Shown here piece after piece: positions 1 through 15,244 of a DNA stretch of 64,000 nucleotides. Source of the stretch: Leptospira sanjuanensis (GTDB lineage Bacteria; Spirochaetota; Leptospiria; Leptospirales; Leptospiraceae); the NCBI RefSeq assembly GCF_022267325.1, contig NZ_JAIZBG010000001.1, positions 934,001 through 998,000 on the forward strand, in the 5' to 3' direction. Within the stretch, counting starts at the first letter, position 1, and every line of letters starts with the position of its first letter. Under the pieces are notes generated by a model, which saw nothing but the letters and a program-made list of their open reading frames with translations, was not told the DNA's origin and did not search any database. The translations under genes and the position numbers were made by a program.

Positions 1-234
1 GAACTTCTCGATAAGGAACTCGATCGCCTCGTAAAACTTCTAAAGAAGGATTCCTCCCTTCCTGCCACGTTAAACGAAAAGAAAAATCTCGCACACGCTT
101 GGAACGTGGAACTCAGAGACAAGATCCGAAAGGAAAAACTTTCTTTGGAAAACGCGGAGTATTGGAATCACGTAAAAGAAACCGTACGAGAAAAGGTGGA
201 AGTCACCAATCCGAGATTCACGACGGAAAGTTAG
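1..234 (+). CDS. C-terminal end of a DUF6285-like protein (5' truncated)
   Basis: The first frame is open from base 1 to a TAG at 232-234 and gives the last 77 residues of a gene that begins outside the window. The segment is highly charged and helical and ends in KVEVTNPRF. This resembles, from memory, the tail of DUF6285 proteins, which often sit beside acyl-CoA dehydrogenase, phosphotransferase and histidine phosphatase genes. The histidine phosphatase gene starts only 6 bases downstream, which fits that neighbourhood. The family call is an inference from the tail and context; molecular function is unknown. Confidence 0.5.
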   Translation, partial: ELLDKELDRLVKLLKKDSSLPATLNEKKNLAHAWNVELRDKIRKEKLSLENAEYWNHVKETVREKVEVTNPRFTTES

Positions 235-240
235 TCGCTC

Positions 241-975
241 ATGTCCGTTGTTCATCTCGTCCGTCACGGACAGGCAAATTCTCAGGGTGAAAACTACGAT
301 CTTTTGACTCCGCACGGAAAGAGTCAGGCGTTTGCACTCGGAAAATTCATGGCTCGGAACGGAGAAGTTCCCGATCGCATCGTGACCGGAACGTTGCGCA
401 GACAAGTCGAAACGGGAGAATCCTTTTTGGAAGGGGTGATTTCCGTCGTAGGCGAACGGGAGGAATTTCGATCTTCTTCGTTTATCAATCGAGACGCGGG
501 TTGGAACGAATTCTCACCCGAACTCTGGGGTTCTTACTCGAAACTACTCGCGGCGAAAAGACCCGAGTTTGCAAAAACGCTTTCTCAATTCGCAAAGGTT
601 CGACTCAAAGGCGGGATACGATCTGCGGCTCTGTTCTTTAAGCTGACCGAAGAGATTCTCAAATTTTGGAAAGAAGGAACGGAAACTCCCGAAGGAATCG
701 AAACTTACCGCGGTTTCGAGGCAAGAATATTCCATTCTTCTAATGTATGGTTTTCACCCGGGGATCAGGAACGGAATTTCATCTTCACTTCGGGCACCCC
801 CATCTCTTTGGTTTTGAATCGGCTCTTAAAACAGGACGAGGATTGTTTCGCTTGGATGCCTTGGATCTGGAACACTTCCTTAAGCACCTTTCGTTGGGTC
901 AGAGGGAAATATCTTCCCGTTTCGATCAACGGAGTTCCCCATCTGCCCGAAAAAATAAATCGCACTCTATTTTGA
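241..975 (+). CDS. Histidine phosphatase family protein (phosphoglycerate mutase-like)
   Basis: The protein has 244 residues and opens with VHLVRHGQAN, the RHG signature in which the histidine becomes phosphorylated during catalysis. It is followed by the typical LTPHGKSQAFALG helix and a central region around TGTLRRQVETGESF. A second conserved histidine region is less clear, so the substrate cannot be named; members act on sugar phosphates, nucleotides or phosphoproteins. No signal peptide is seen, so it is probably cytoplasmic. It follows the DUF6285-like gene by 6 bases and is likely cotranscribed with it, which suggests a role linked to acyl-CoA or phosphorylated metabolite handling, but this is only context. 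Confidence 0.8.
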   Translation: MSVVHLVRHGQANSQGENYDLLTPHGKSQAFALGKFMARNGEVPDRIVTGTLRRQVETGESFLEGVISVVGEREEFRSSSFINRDAGWNEFSPELWGSYSKLLAAKRPEFAKTLSQFAKVRLKGGIRSAALFFKLTEEILKFWKEGTETPEGIETYRGFEARIFHSSNVWFSPGDQERNFIFTSGTPISLVLNRLLKQDEDCFAWMPWIWNTSLSTFRWVRGKYLPVSINGVPHLPEKINRTLF

Positions 976-1090
976 TTCGATTTCGAAATTATTTGAGTCA
1001 GAATCCGTTTTTACGAGTCTTATAAACGAGAAAAGAGGTCGACGAGTCGAACGGTTAACGTCCATACTGTTCGTCGTTCGTGAGTCATTG

Positions 1091-3214
<2,124 letters not shown>

Positions 3215-3390
3215 AATATAAGAAAATTCTACTTTCCTAACATAGCCTGCGCTTTTTTTGATTTCCTCGGCGCCCTTTTTGGAAACAAATTCTTAACAAA
3301 TTCATAGTAAAAAGATTTTAAAATAGTAATCCTTTCAGCATGCCGCTTTGCGCAAAGAATGATTTGTAAAAACCACGAAGGAAGGAATTC

Positions 3391-3966
<576 letters not shown>

Positions 3967-4163
3967 GTATTCCTCCGGAAGGAGTTTTCTATTTGGAGAA
4001 TTCCTCCGATTTTACAACCGAATCGATTCTCCCTCCATGAAAAAATCCGATGCTCCCGATTCAAGTGCTAAACCCGCGAAAATTTCGGAAAGATTCGCTC
4101 GTTCGAATGCTCGGAAATTTACGGATTCGTAAAAGTAGAATCCGAATTCTACCCCAAATCACC

Positions 4164-4191
4164 TTGACTCGTCCGTGATCGATCTTAATCT
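4164..4191 (+). promoter_or_regulatory. Candidate sigma70-type promoter of the alcohol dehydrogenase gene
   Basis: TTGACT at 4164-4169 and TAATCT at 4186-4191 are separated by 16 bases and lie about 30 bases upstream of the start codon at 4221. The sequence TTAGGGAGAATCG just before the ATG supplies a ribosome site. The match to consensus is good at -35 and moderate at -10. No start site has been measured. Confidence 0.4.
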
Positions 4192-4220
4192 ACGTTGCGT
4201 CTCGTTAGGGAGAATCGAAA

Positions 4221-5252
4221 ATGAAAGCCGCCGTTTTAGAATCCGGTAAAAAAATTTTAGACATTCGCGAAGTTCCCGTTCCTACGCTCGGGCCCGGACT
4301 TGTAAAAGTAAAAATCAAAGCCTGCGGTATTTGCGGGTCCGACGTTCATCTCGTGGTTCACGGAACGATGAAGTGTAAAAATCACCCGAGAGTTCCCGGT
4401 CATGAATCTTCCGGCGTCGTGGAAGAGATCGGAGAAAACGTAAGTCGTTTTAAAAAAGGGGATCGGGTCGTGATCGCGGCAGGAACATCCTGCGGAGTCT
4501 GCAAACAATGTAGATCGGGACATGAGAATCTCTGCAAGGATCTAGGCGTGTTCGGTTTTGATCGGGACGGAAGTTTCGCCGAATACAACGTAGTTGAGGA
4601 ACGTTATTTGTATTCTCTGCCGGATGCGATTCCGTTCGATCAAGGAGCGATTCTTGCGGACGCCGTTTCCACTCCGTATCATGCGATTCGTTACCGAGGC
4701 AATATTCAAGACGGAGATACGGTTGCGATCTTCGGCTGCGGCGGTTTGGGAATCCACGCGGTTGCGGTAGCAAGAGCGTTGACGAGCGGTAAGGTGATCG
4801 CTCTCGATGTGGACAAAGGGTCTCTGGAAAACGCCGCGAAATACGGAGCCGACGAATTGGTGAACTTGAAGGAGATTCGGAATCCTGGTAAAACCTTAAA
4901 AGAAATCACGAGCGGAGTCGATCTTCTCGCGGATTTTTCCGGCTATATGTCCAACGTGGAAGAATCCCTTCGAGCGATGAATCGGGGAGGAAGAATCGTT
5001 TTGGTCGGAATCGGCAAACAACCTCTCAAGTTTCAGATTCCGTTTATCCTCATCGAGAAAATGATTTCCGTTTCCGGTTCGTACGGTTCGGATCGGCGTG
5101 CGATTCCGGAATTGATCGATCTGTATTTAAAAGGAAAAATCAATCTTACGCATTCGATCACTTCGCACCACCCTCTGGAAGAAGTGAATCAATGCCTCGA
5201 AGCTCTGGACGAACGAAAAGGAAATCCGATTCGGTTTATTATTCAGCCTTGA
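4221..5252 (+). CDS. Zinc-dependent medium-chain alcohol dehydrogenase
   Basis: The protein has 343 residues, the usual length of the family. Catalytic zinc ligands fit C38 in GICGSD and H61-E62 in PGHE. The structural zinc lobe is the cysteine cluster CGVCKQCRSGHENLC. The dinucleotide fold is marked by FGCGGLGIHAVAVA followed by IALDVDKG, where the aspartate at the end of the second strand favours NAD over NADP. The substrate cannot be read from the sequence. Threonine, sorbitol and primary alcohol dehydrogenases share this architecture. The gene is monocistronic, with a candidate promoter upstream and repeat-rich DNA downstream. Confidence 0.88.
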   Translation: MKAAVLESGKKILDIREVPVPTLGPGLVKVKIKACGICGSDVHLVVHGTMKCKNHPRVPGHESSGVVEEIGENVSRFKKGDRVVIAAGTSCGVCKQCRSGHENLCKDLGVFGFDRDGSFAEYNVVEERYLYSLPDAIPFDQGAILADAVSTPYHAIRYRGNIQDGDTVAIFGCGGLGIHAVAVARALTSGKVIALDVDKGSLENAAKYGADELVNLKEIRNPGKTLKEITSGVDLLADFSGYMSNVEESLRAMNRGGRIVLVGIGKQPLKFQIPFILIEKMISVSGSYGSDRRAIPELIDLYLKGKINLTHSITSHHPLEEVNQCLEALDERKGNPIRFIIQP

Positions 5253-5264
5253 GTTTTCGAAAAA

Positions 5265-5382
5265 TGTAGGAACTGCAACGAGCCTTTTCAAAGAGAATAG
5301 GCCTCTTTATACGCGTGGGAACTCTCGCGTTTTTCCCTATAAAACAAAATTTGACCTTCTGCGGAAATGTGGGAACTCCTGC
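5265..5382. repeat. Three copies of the GTGGGAACTCC intergenic repeat
   Basis: The intergenic stretch contains TGTAGGAACTGCA at 5265-5277, CGCGTGGGAACTCTCGCG at 5312-5329 and GTGGGAACTCCTGC at 5369-5382. Each has a GTNGGAACTC core flanked by short self-complementary arms. The same core recurs near 28.5, 42.2 and 46.2 kb, always between genes, so this is a dispersed repeat and not a gene-specific site. Confidence 0.6.
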
Positions 5383-5512
5383 GCGCCCGGACTACGGGCC
5401 GTTCTTTTGTGTAGCGATCGTTATAAAAATCTTGCATTTTAAAAATCGGGAATTAGGTTGGGGAGGAATACTTCAGTAATATATATCGATCGTTATATAA
5501 AAGGTGGTGGTT

Positions 5513-6988
5513 GTGAGAATTCGGCTTCAAGGTTTGATTCTGCGCGGGGTTGTTCTGCTTTCGATTCTTCTTGTTTTTCCCGTCTTGGGAGCTTTATCAC
5601 TCAAGGACATTCCCCCTTCGATCGGTCCCGACGGAAGAGAGATTTCTAAACAATTCCTCGGTTTTTTGAGAGGGGTCGCCAAGAAGGTTCAATACGACGG
5701 GAAGGCGCTGGAGTTCCACAAATACATCGAAGCTTCTCTGGAAAAGTTCGAACTTAAAAAACTCTATCACTCCGAATTTCTCCAAAAGGAAGAGGACGGA
5801 ACACATTGGGTTTCGTACAAGGGGAAGTTTTCCTCCGAAGGTTATAAGATCAGTCTCGAAGAAAAGAGAATGAAGATGATCTCCGTTCCCGCGTTCGGAG
5901 ATTTTAGCGCGGAGTTCGACCTCAAACACAATCCGAAGCCTTTGTACGGCGGAACATCCTATTCCGGAAATTTGGATCTGGTCACCCATCTCGGGCCGTT
6001 TACGCACAAACACGCGGTTATGGCGATGGAAGGCGGCTTGAAATTTTTAGATCCGCATAACGTTCGTCAGATCGACGCACCGAATACGATGATCTTTAAA
6101 AAGGTCAATAATCCGGAAGCGAGAAAGGTTCTGAACGATCTTTCCAAATCGTTTCCGGATCTCGGTAAGTTTTTGAATTATTATTTCGGGTTGGATTCTC
6201 TGCTTGTCCTTTCCGACGAAAAAGAATCGAAGGGAGAATCTTCGATCACGAAGTTCAACTTCAAGGGTTCGATTTCCAGAAACATCGCGGACGACTACGA
6301 GGAGTTAGGCGATTATCTCGATACGATCAAATATCTCGGTTGGGTGAACATCAAGATCGAAAATCAAAAGGGAAAAACGCTCGCGGAGATTCGCCTGAAT
6401 TCCAAAACTCCGGACATTTCGTTCAAGTTTATCACCGCTCACGGGAGAATTCTTCCGTATGACGCGAAAGGAAATTTGTATCATGAGGATTCCTTTTCCA
6501 TTCCTTCGTTGAACCATTTTCCGTTTCAGGTCCGTGTCGCGCTCGAAGCCAATCTCTACGGCCTTTTATTAGAAAATCCTGAAATTCTTCTTTCGGGCGT
6601 TTTTATAAATCATCCGGATAACGGTTCTCTTTCGTTTAAGATCAATAAGATCGAAAAGTTCGACGTATCGGGCGGTTTTTCCTATGTGATTCCCACTTGG
6701 GCGATCAACCTGGTCATTCCCGGAAATTTGGAATCCATCATCCACGAGTTTACCGAAACCCTCGTCCATGCAAACGGAGACAAAGGAACCAAAGTCGCTT
6801 TATCGTGGAACCGGGACGGCGGCAAAACTCTTTTGAAAACCCACGTCGAATCCGAGTTTCTGGATAATTTTTTTATCCGTTTCGGTTTAAAAATCTGGAA
6901 TCACAAGGTTCTTCCTTCGGAGGAAGCGAGGGACGATATCCGAAAGGTTTTTATCCGCATGATGGATTTGATTATTAAGGATATTTAA
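5513..6988 (+). CDS. Secreted or periplasmic protein of unknown function
   Basis: I do not recognise this 491-residue protein. GTG at 5513 is preferred as start because AAGGTGG lies 6 bases upstream and the product then begins MRIRLQGLILRGVVLLS, a good signal peptide with probable cleavage after FPVLGA. Earlier in-frame GTG codons exist at 5504 and 5507. The mature part is soluble, rich in alternating hydrophobic strands (for example VNIKIENQKGKTLAEIRL) and lacks a lipobox, so it is probably periplasmic or associated with the outer membrane. It ends just before a strong terminator and appears to be a single-gene unit. Confidence 0.7.
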   Translation: MRIRLQGLILRGVVLLSILLVFPVLGALSLKDIPPSIGPDGREISKQFLGFLRGVAKKVQYDGKALEFHKYIEASLEKFELKKLYHSEFLQKEEDGTHWVSYKGKFSSEGYKISLEEKRMKMISVPAFGDFSAEFDLKHNPKPLYGGTSYSGNLDLVTHLGPFTHKHAVMAMEGGLKFLDPHNVRQIDAPNTMIFKKVNNPEARKVLNDLSKSFPDLGKFLNYYFGLDSLLVLSDEKESKGESSITKFNFKGSISRNIADDYEELGDYLDTIKYLGWVNIKIENQKGKTLAEIRLNSKTPDISFKFITAHGRILPYDAKGNLYHEDSFSIPSLNHFPFQVRVALEANLYGLLLENPEILLSGVFINHPDNGSLSFKINKIEKFDVSGGFSYVIPTWAINLVIPGNLESIIHEFTETLVHANGDKGTKVALSWNRDGGKTLLKTHVESEFLDNFFIRFGLKIWNHKVLPSEEARDDIRKVFIRMMDLIIKDI

Positions 6989-6994
6989 TATTTT

Positions 6995-7020
6995 AAAAAC
7001 GGCCGAATCAGGCCGTTTTT
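6995..7020 (+). terminator. Rho-independent terminator after the secreted protein gene
   Basis: A perfect ten-base stem AAAAACGGCC / GGCCGTTTTT encloses the loop GAATCA, seven bases after the stop codon at 6988. The A-tract and T-tract make it able to act in both directions. Confidence 0.85.
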
Positions 7021-7062
7021 GTAAGAAATTTCCGTTTGCAACGCGGCGGGGAACGATGCGGA

Positions 7063-7153
7063 GTCAAGTTATTGGTGTTTCGTCGAGTTGACTACGTCCG
7101 GAAAACTCAATGACTTGACCGAAGCATTATGTTGCGACCGTAAGGAGCAACAT
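7063..7153. repeat. Intergenic inverted-repeat element, family A, copy 1
   Basis: Arms GTCAAGTTATTG (7063-7074) and CAATGACTTGAC (7108-7119) match except at one position and can form a hairpin. The right arm continues as GACCGAAGC, and a second hairpin ATGTTGC / GCAACAT follows at 7129-7153. Related copies occur at 43723-43831 and 63801-63861 with the same GACCGAAGC extension. Confidence 0.6.
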
Positions 7154-7331
7154 TGAGTCGAAGCCGTCCGCCACCCGGAATCATATTCCAAATTCCTCAT
7201 CCAGTTTAAGTCGGTTTAAAAAAAACGGTTTTTTCGGATTTTTTTTCGAAAAAGGGAACCTTCGATGACCGTATCCGAACGTTGCCGGGAATATATCAAA
7301 CGTCAACTCTCTTTGAAGGAATACAAATAAA
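7154..7331. other. Non-coding leader region upstream of the small lipoprotein gene
   Basis: Together with the repeat before it, this makes about 310 bases without a recognisable gene. An AT-rich stretch with runs of A and T at about 7218-7256 may hold the promoter. A 21-codon open frame at 7265-7330 ends immediately before the next start codon, but it shows no feature that supports translation. Confidence 0.4.
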
Positions 7332-7856
7332 ATGAAAAAGACGATTTTAGCGCTTTTGATCTTGGTTATGGCGATTGCATGTAAACCTAAGGAAACCGAC
7401 GAGGAAAAATCGGATAAACTTTTCTTGAACCTCTTAATTGCAGGTTATGTTTTAAACCCTTGTAATAGCGGTGCGCGATTGTCCGCCGGCGCGAGTAACA
7501 TTACCGTTCCGGAAGGACAAACTTTCACCGTGTGCGGCGATAAAAACGGAACTCCGACCTTGACATTCGCGAAGGCGGGAACGTATCGATTGACCGGTGT
7601 TAACGGCACACAAGTTCATTCCTCAAGCCGTTGCAATTCGGAGCGCGATCAATTCGAAATTCTCGTGAAAGACGGCGGGAATGCCACGGTTCTCACCAGC
7701 TCCGCGAGCGGTGCAACGGCAAACATCACTGTTGCGGCTAACGCGGTTTATTCGATTAGTGTGACGGGCGTTTCAACGACTTCTCCATATACCTGCAATG
7801 GCGTGCGAGCCTCTATCTCCACGACTGCGGCTCTTTTGACGATTACGCCGATTTGA
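7332..7856 (+). CDS. Small predicted lipoprotein of unknown function
   Basis: The protein has 174 residues. It begins MKKTILALLILVMAIACKP, a signal peptide with the spirochaetal lipobox LVMAIAC, so the mature protein should be lipid-anchored at Cys17. The mature part has four further cysteines and a threonine/serine/alanine-rich beta-type sequence (TVPEGQTFTVCGDKNG, TFAKAGTYRLTGV). No enzymatic motif is visible. Its N-terminal design (short charged stretch, then LFLNLLIAGYVLNP) resembles that of the neighbouring pectinacetylesterase-like lipoprotein, with which it is convergent. A ribosome site GAAGGAA lies about 15 bases before the ATG. Confidence 0.75.
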   Translation: MKKTILALLILVMAIACKPKETDEEKSDKLFLNLLIAGYVLNPCNSGARLSAGASNITVPEGQTFTVCGDKNGTPTLTFAKAGTYRLTGVNGTQVHSSSRCNSERDQFEILVKDGGNATVLTSSASGATANITVAANAVYSISVTGVSTTSPYTCNGVRASISTTAALLTITPI

Positions 7857-7909
7857 TGTTTCGATGGATGTCGAAGTAAGAATTTACTTCGTTTGTGTAG
7901 AAAGAGAAT

Positions 7910-7949
7910 CCGCACGAGTTCGTTCAAGAATCGTGCGGTTTCTTTTTTT
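7910..7949 (+). terminator. Rho-independent terminator after the small lipoprotein gene
   Basis: The stem CCGCACGA (7910-7917) / TCGTGCGG (7931-7938) is followed by TTTCTTTTTTT. It lies between the convergent genes ending at 7856 and 7948 and terminates plus-strand transcription. A smaller hairpin GAAGTAA / TTACTTC precedes it at 7873-7890. Confidence 0.8.
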
Positions 7950-9399
7950 AGAGACCGGTGATGGTTCCGCAGGTAGTCAGTAAACTTCTTGCGTTCGCGT
8001 AGGATTGATCGGAGGTTGCTACCCCGAGCGCGAGATTGATCTTGTTCTTGATCAAATTGGAATTCACGCAATTCCCTCCGTTGTTGGAACACTTCGCGTT
8101 CCCCGGTTTTATTCCTGTGGAAAGCGTCGTCAGCCAAGTTACGAAGTTCGTTCCTCCCGCGCTTACGTTGTACATATCCTCGGAAGTAGTGATCGTATGT
8201 ACGTCCCCCGGTGCGATGTAATAAGAATAGTTCGTCGCTCCGCCCGAAATTCCCGTCATAGAAGTGACAGCCTGCTGGGACCAACCGCAGCTGGATCCAT
8301 CCGTAGAAGCGGGTGTTCCGTCCGGCGCCGTACTTCCGTCCGAATCTCCGAATAACGCCGAATAGGTTTTGCTCGAATCATAAGGATCGGTCGTTTTCGA
8401 ATCCGAATATGTCGGCGCGGCGTTGATGATATTCATGACCTTGTAAAAGAATCTTTGATTTCCGTCAAAAAGAGCGGTGTATTGTCCGGTCTTATCTCCC
8501 GAGCCGTTGTAGTAAGTGGAAACCTTAGTAAAGAAATCCTGAATGGACGGTGTTCCGGTCGTGAGATAGTTTGCGGCGATTCCCGTCACCCATGTCGGTA
8601 GATTCGGGTCCGCTCCCCACTGCGTGCTCAAGTTGTTAAAAAATCCGGCGGGTACGACTCCGTTGGACGCATCCGAAAGTAGATTCACTTTTACGGAGGC
8701 GTTCAAACCTTTCACGGTTTCTCGTACGATCGGATAATTCAATAAGGCTCCGTATCCACCGGCGCTTTGTCCGGTCACGAAGACATTCTCCACACCCGTA
8801 TATTCGGATTGAATGTATTTCAACGTCGCGAGTACGTTATCGTATCCGCGGTGTTTGACGACCGTAGCCGTTCCGGTGTTCGGGTTTGTGTAGGTCATAT
8901 CCTTGGAACCGATGTGAAGATCTCCCGTGCAATACGGAATAAAAACTACATCATAATCTTTGAATGGGTTCGAAGCGTTGCCCGCGTTCATCACTCCCTG
9001 AAACGCGAGTTTTACGAACAGATCCGGAACGGAATTGAGCTGATTGAAATACGTCGTCGTGCTGTTTCCGAAACAGTTATAATTGCTCCAACACGCTCCT
9101 CCTCCCATAAAGTTGATGAGAAGTTTCTTATTCGAAGCGCTTACTTTTTTGCGGTAGATGGAGAATGTCGTATTTCCGTCGGCTCCCGTACAAGAAGGGG
9201 TATACGCTCTGTTCGTATAACTTGCTCCCGCCACGGTGATCGTCCCCGCCGAAGGAGTGATCTTTTCATAAGGATTGTATAAAAAATCCGCCACGACTAA
9301 AGCCAGGATCGTTTTGTCGTCGTCATCGTCGTTTTTCTTGCAGTCGGCGAAAGCGAAAACAAGACAAATTGCCATGAGGGTTACTGCACGTCGTTTCAT
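7948..9399 (-). CDS. Pectinacetylesterase-family lipoprotein hydrolase
   Basis: ATG at 9399 is chosen because TAGGAG lies upstream and the product begins MKRRAVTLMAICLVFAFADC, a lipoprotein signal with cysteine at residue 20 followed by an acidic KKNDDDDD tether. The mature protein carries FMGGGACWS (oxyanion-type glycine loop), VTGQSAGGYGALLN (nucleophilic serine in GxSxGG) and a late histidine in PGDVHTITTSEDMY, matching the catalytic triad of the pectinacetylesterase/Notum alpha/beta hydrolases. This family removes acetyl or acyl groups from carbohydrates or proteins; the substrate here is unknown. It is probably at the cell surface or periplasmic. Length 483 residues. An in-frame upstream extension is considered non-coding. 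Confidence 0.82.
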   Translation of the reverse strand: MKRRAVTLMAICLVFAFADCKKNDDDDDKTILALVVADFLYNPYEKITPSAGTITVAGASYTNRAYTPSCTGADGNTTFSIYRKKVSASNKKLLINFMGGGACWSNYNCFGNSTTTYFNQLNSVPDLFVKLAFQGVMNAGNASNPFKDYDVVFIPYCTGDLHIGSKDMTYTNPNTGTATVVKHRGYDNVLATLKYIQSEYTGVENVFVTGQSAGGYGALLNYPIVRETVKGLNASVKVNLLSDASNGVVPAGFFNNLSTQWGADPNLPTWVTGIAANYLTTGTPSIQDFFTKVSTYYNGSGDKTGQYTALFDGNQRFFYKVMNIINAAPTYSDSKTTDPYDSSKTYSALFGDSDGSTAPDGTPASTDGSSCGWSQQAVTSMTGISGGATNYSYYIAPGDVHTITTSEDMYNVSAGGTNFVTWLTTLSTGIKPGNAKCSNNGGNCVNSNLIKNKINLALGVATSDQSYANARSLLTTCGTITGL

Positions 9400-9493
9400 C
9401 GGTTGAACTCCTATCTCTCGTTCCCCTGTATCTTTTTGAACTCGCCAATTATAGGATTCCCGCAAAGGAAAGTCAATCGATACCGAAAAATAA

Positions 9494-10435
9494 TCAAACG
9501 TTCAATACGATCTTTCCTCTCGTATGAAACCGTCCGATTTCTTCCATTGCGTCCGCCGCTTTGGAAAGAGGGAAGATGCGACTGATGTAGGTTTTGAGTT
9601 TTCCTTCGTCCGCGAGCCGACTCAACGTTTCCAGCTGTTTTGCGTTGGGTTCCACGAAATGATACGCGGCGGAAACATTCGGAATTGCGGAGAAGTCGCT
9701 TTCTAAGATGGACACGATTCTTCCTTGGGAATGAAGACAGGAAACTCCTTCGAGAAATGTAGGACCTCCCACAAAATCCATCACGAGGTCCGCTCCCTTC
9801 GGGTAAGAATGTAGGAACTCCTTCTTCCAATCCGGATTTTTGTAGTTCAAGGCAAGATCGACCTTCCATTCGTTCTTAAGAAAATCCTGGTTTTCCGGTC
9901 CGGCCAATCCGATCACAGCAGCTCCGACATTCTTTGCAAGTTGAACGGCGAAACTTCCCACGCCGCCCGAAGCTCCGAGAATCAAAACCGTATTCCCCGC
10001 TTTGCAGTCGGCCAATTGAAAGAGACATTGGTATGCCGTTAAACCTGCGAGAGGAGTTCCCGCACTTTCCTCGAACGACATGGCCTCCGACTTTTTCGCC
10101 AGATACGATTCCGGGATCGCAATCCATTCCGCGTAGGCGCCTTTGGAAATCGTGGGTCTTCTGCAATAACTGAAAACTTCGTCTCCGATCTCGAATCGTC
10201 TCGCCGCGTGACCCCGCGCTTCCACTACGCCCGAAAATTCCCAACCTGGGATTACGGGAAATTCGTGCGGCATTCTCCCCTGCAGCTTGCCTTCTCTGAT
10301 TTTCCAATCGACCGGATTGACTCCCGCCGAGTGAATTTTAACGAGAACCTCTCCTTCCTTGGGTTCCGGAGTCGGAACTTCGACCCATTCCAGAACTTCT
10401 TTTCCGCCGAATCGGGACATTTGGATTGCTTTCAT
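9494..10435 (-). CDS. Quinone oxidoreductase-like zinc-free medium-chain dehydrogenase
   Basis: The protein has 313 residues starting at ATG 10435 ([11 protein letters not shown]). It shows [13 protein letters not shown] and PGWEFSGVV in the GroES-like domain and the cofactor motif [21 protein letters not shown], typical of NADPH-dependent quinone oxidoreductases. The zinc-ligand cysteines of alcohol dehydrogenases are absent. It therefore likely reduces quinones or enones with NADPH in the cytoplasm. The frame is open further upstream to 10792, but that part overlaps the lon gene on the other strand and is not coding. It is divergent from lon with about 100 bases between start codons. Confidence 0.85.
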   Translation of the reverse strand: MKAIQMSRFGGKEVLEWVEVPTPEPKEGEVLVKIHSAGVNPVDWKIREGKLQGRMPHEFPVIPGWEFSGVVEARGHAARRFEIGDEVFSYCRRPTISKGAYAEWIAIPESYLAKKSEAMSFEESAGTPLAGLTAYQCLFQLADCKAGNTVLILGASGGVGSFAVQLAKNVGAAVIGLAGPENQDFLKNEWKVDLALNYKNPDWKKEFLHSYPKGADLVMDFVGGPTFLEGVSCLHSQGRIVSILESDFSAIPNVSAAYHFVEPNAKQLETLSRLADEGKLKTYISRIFPLSKAADAMEEIGRFHTRGKIVLNV

Positions 10436-10532
10436 GATTTTTTTAGACGGAGAATGGGACGGATTTGATTTGAGAATCCTTTCCTGCGTAGGAACCTGGA
10501 CAAATCCGGCCTTTGTCGGAACACATGCTGGA

Positions 10533-13118
<2,586 letters not shown>

Positions 13119-13152
13119 TATTTTAGAATATTCTTAAGTATAAAATTAAAAA

Positions 13153-14289
<1,137 letters not shown>

Positions 14290-14301
14290 TTCCAGCCTTA
14301 A

Positions 14302-14329
14302 GGAGTGGAAAATCCTCCACTCCATTTTT
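14302..14329 (+). terminator. Rho-independent terminator after the aminotransferase gene
   Basis: GGAGTGGA (14302-14309) and TCCACTCC (14316-14323) form an eight-base stem with loop AAATCC, followed by ATTTTTC. Confidence 0.8.
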
Positions 14330-14442
14330 CTAATCTAACAATCTGTCCTGAAATTGAACCGGATTCCTGCTACACGGTTTTTTAATAAAGTAAAATTACG
14401 TTTTGTGATCTGCCGCATTGATTTCGATGCTGATCGCGTGTT

Positions 14443-14457
14443 CTATAATGATAAAAG
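14443..14457 (+). promoter_or_regulatory. Candidate promoter -10 and PerR/Fur-like box upstream of dps
   Basis: CTATAATGATAAAAG has a perfect TATAAT (14444-14449) embedded in a sequence that matches 11 of the 14 defined positions of the PerR operator known from Bacillus. It lies about 90 bases upstream of dps. A good -35 at the right distance is not obvious, as the nearest TTGATT is 20 bases away. Peroxide control of dps is common in other bacteria; that it holds here is inference. Confidence 0.3.
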
Positions 14458-14536
14458 ACTTGGTTTTGAATGACCTTGAAAGTTTTTTCTTGTCGTTTTG
14501 CCGGTACAGTCTAAAATGAAACAGGGGGATCTCAAT

Positions 14537-15019
14537 ATGAACGACATAGATATAGGAATTTCCGAAAAAAACAGAGAAACGATCAATACCGGGTTGCAAA
14601 AATTATTAGCCGATACGTACATTCTGTATTTTAAAACGCATAGCTATCATTGGAATGTGACCGGCCCGTTATTCAATACGCTTCATCTCATGTTTCAAAC
14701 GCAGTACAACGAACTTTGGTTATCGATCGATCTGATCGCGGAACGAATTCGTTCTCTTGGATTTTACGCTCCGAGTTCTTCGCATCAACTCGGCAAATTG
14801 ACTTCGATTCACGAGGAAGGCGGAGTTCCTCATGCGGAAGATATGATCCGTCATCTTGTCGCAGGACACGAAACGGTGATCAGAACGGCTCGTGCACTCT
14901 TGCCTGCGGCCGATGCGGGCGGGGACGAAGTGACTTTGGATCTGTTGACGCAAAGACTCGAGGTTCATGAAAAAACGGCTTGGATGCTGCGAAGCATGTT
15001 GGTCGTAGATAACGCCTAA
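14537..15019 (+). CDS. dps: Dps-family ferritin-like DNA-binding protein
   Basis: The protein has 160 residues from ATG 14537, chosen because AGGGGGAT lies 7 bases upstream; an earlier ATG at 14516 is in frame. The Dps signature is clear: [13 protein letters not shown] near residue 38, then [20 protein letters not shown], which together supply the intersubunit iron ligands (two His, Asp, Glu). Dps forms a 12-subunit shell that oxidises and stores iron with hydrogen peroxide and protects DNA. The N-terminus lacks a lysine-rich tail, so DNA binding may be weak. It is flanked by terminator-like hairpins and appears monocistronic. Confidence 0.93.
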   Translation: MNDIDIGISEKNRETINTGLQKLLADTYILYFKTHSYHWNVTGPLFNTLHLMFQTQYNELWLSIDLIAERIRSLGFYAPSSSHQLGKLTSIHEEGGVPHAEDMIRHLVAGHETVIRTARALLPAADAGGDEVTLDLLTQRLEVHEKTAWMLRSMLVVDNA

Positions 15020-15037
15020 TTTTTAAACCGAAATCTC

Positions 15038-15059
15038 TTCGGGAATCGAAAATCCCGAA
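15038..15059 (+). terminator. Hairpin after dps, possible terminator
   Basis: TTCGGGA (15038-15044) and TCCCGAA (15053-15059) form a seven-base stem with an eight-base loop about 20 bases after the dps stop codon. There is no T-tract after it, so it could be a weak terminator or an RNA-stabilising stem. Confidence 0.35.
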
Positions 15060-15244
15060 ACGAATTCGAACGATGGCAAGCGGGCGTCTTCTCACTGCGT
15101 GAGAACCGCGCTTGCTACGCGCTGCCGGTCCTTTCTCGCTCCGCTCGAAACGACTGCTGCGCACGCTCCGCATCGCTGACGCGGGTTCCCCGCCAACAAG
15201 ATTCTTCTTTCTTCCGTTTTTATAAAACGCGAAGTAATAAATTC

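Noticed and set aside
7265..7330. A 21-codon frame ending just before the small lipoprotein gene, considered as a leader peptide
   Set aside because: No attenuator hairpin follows it and no run of regulatory codons is seen.
10359..10532. N-terminal extension of Lon to 10359 or 10434
   Set aside because: It would overlap the divergent oxidoreductase start and adds sequence unlike Lon; the ATG at 10533 is a better fit.
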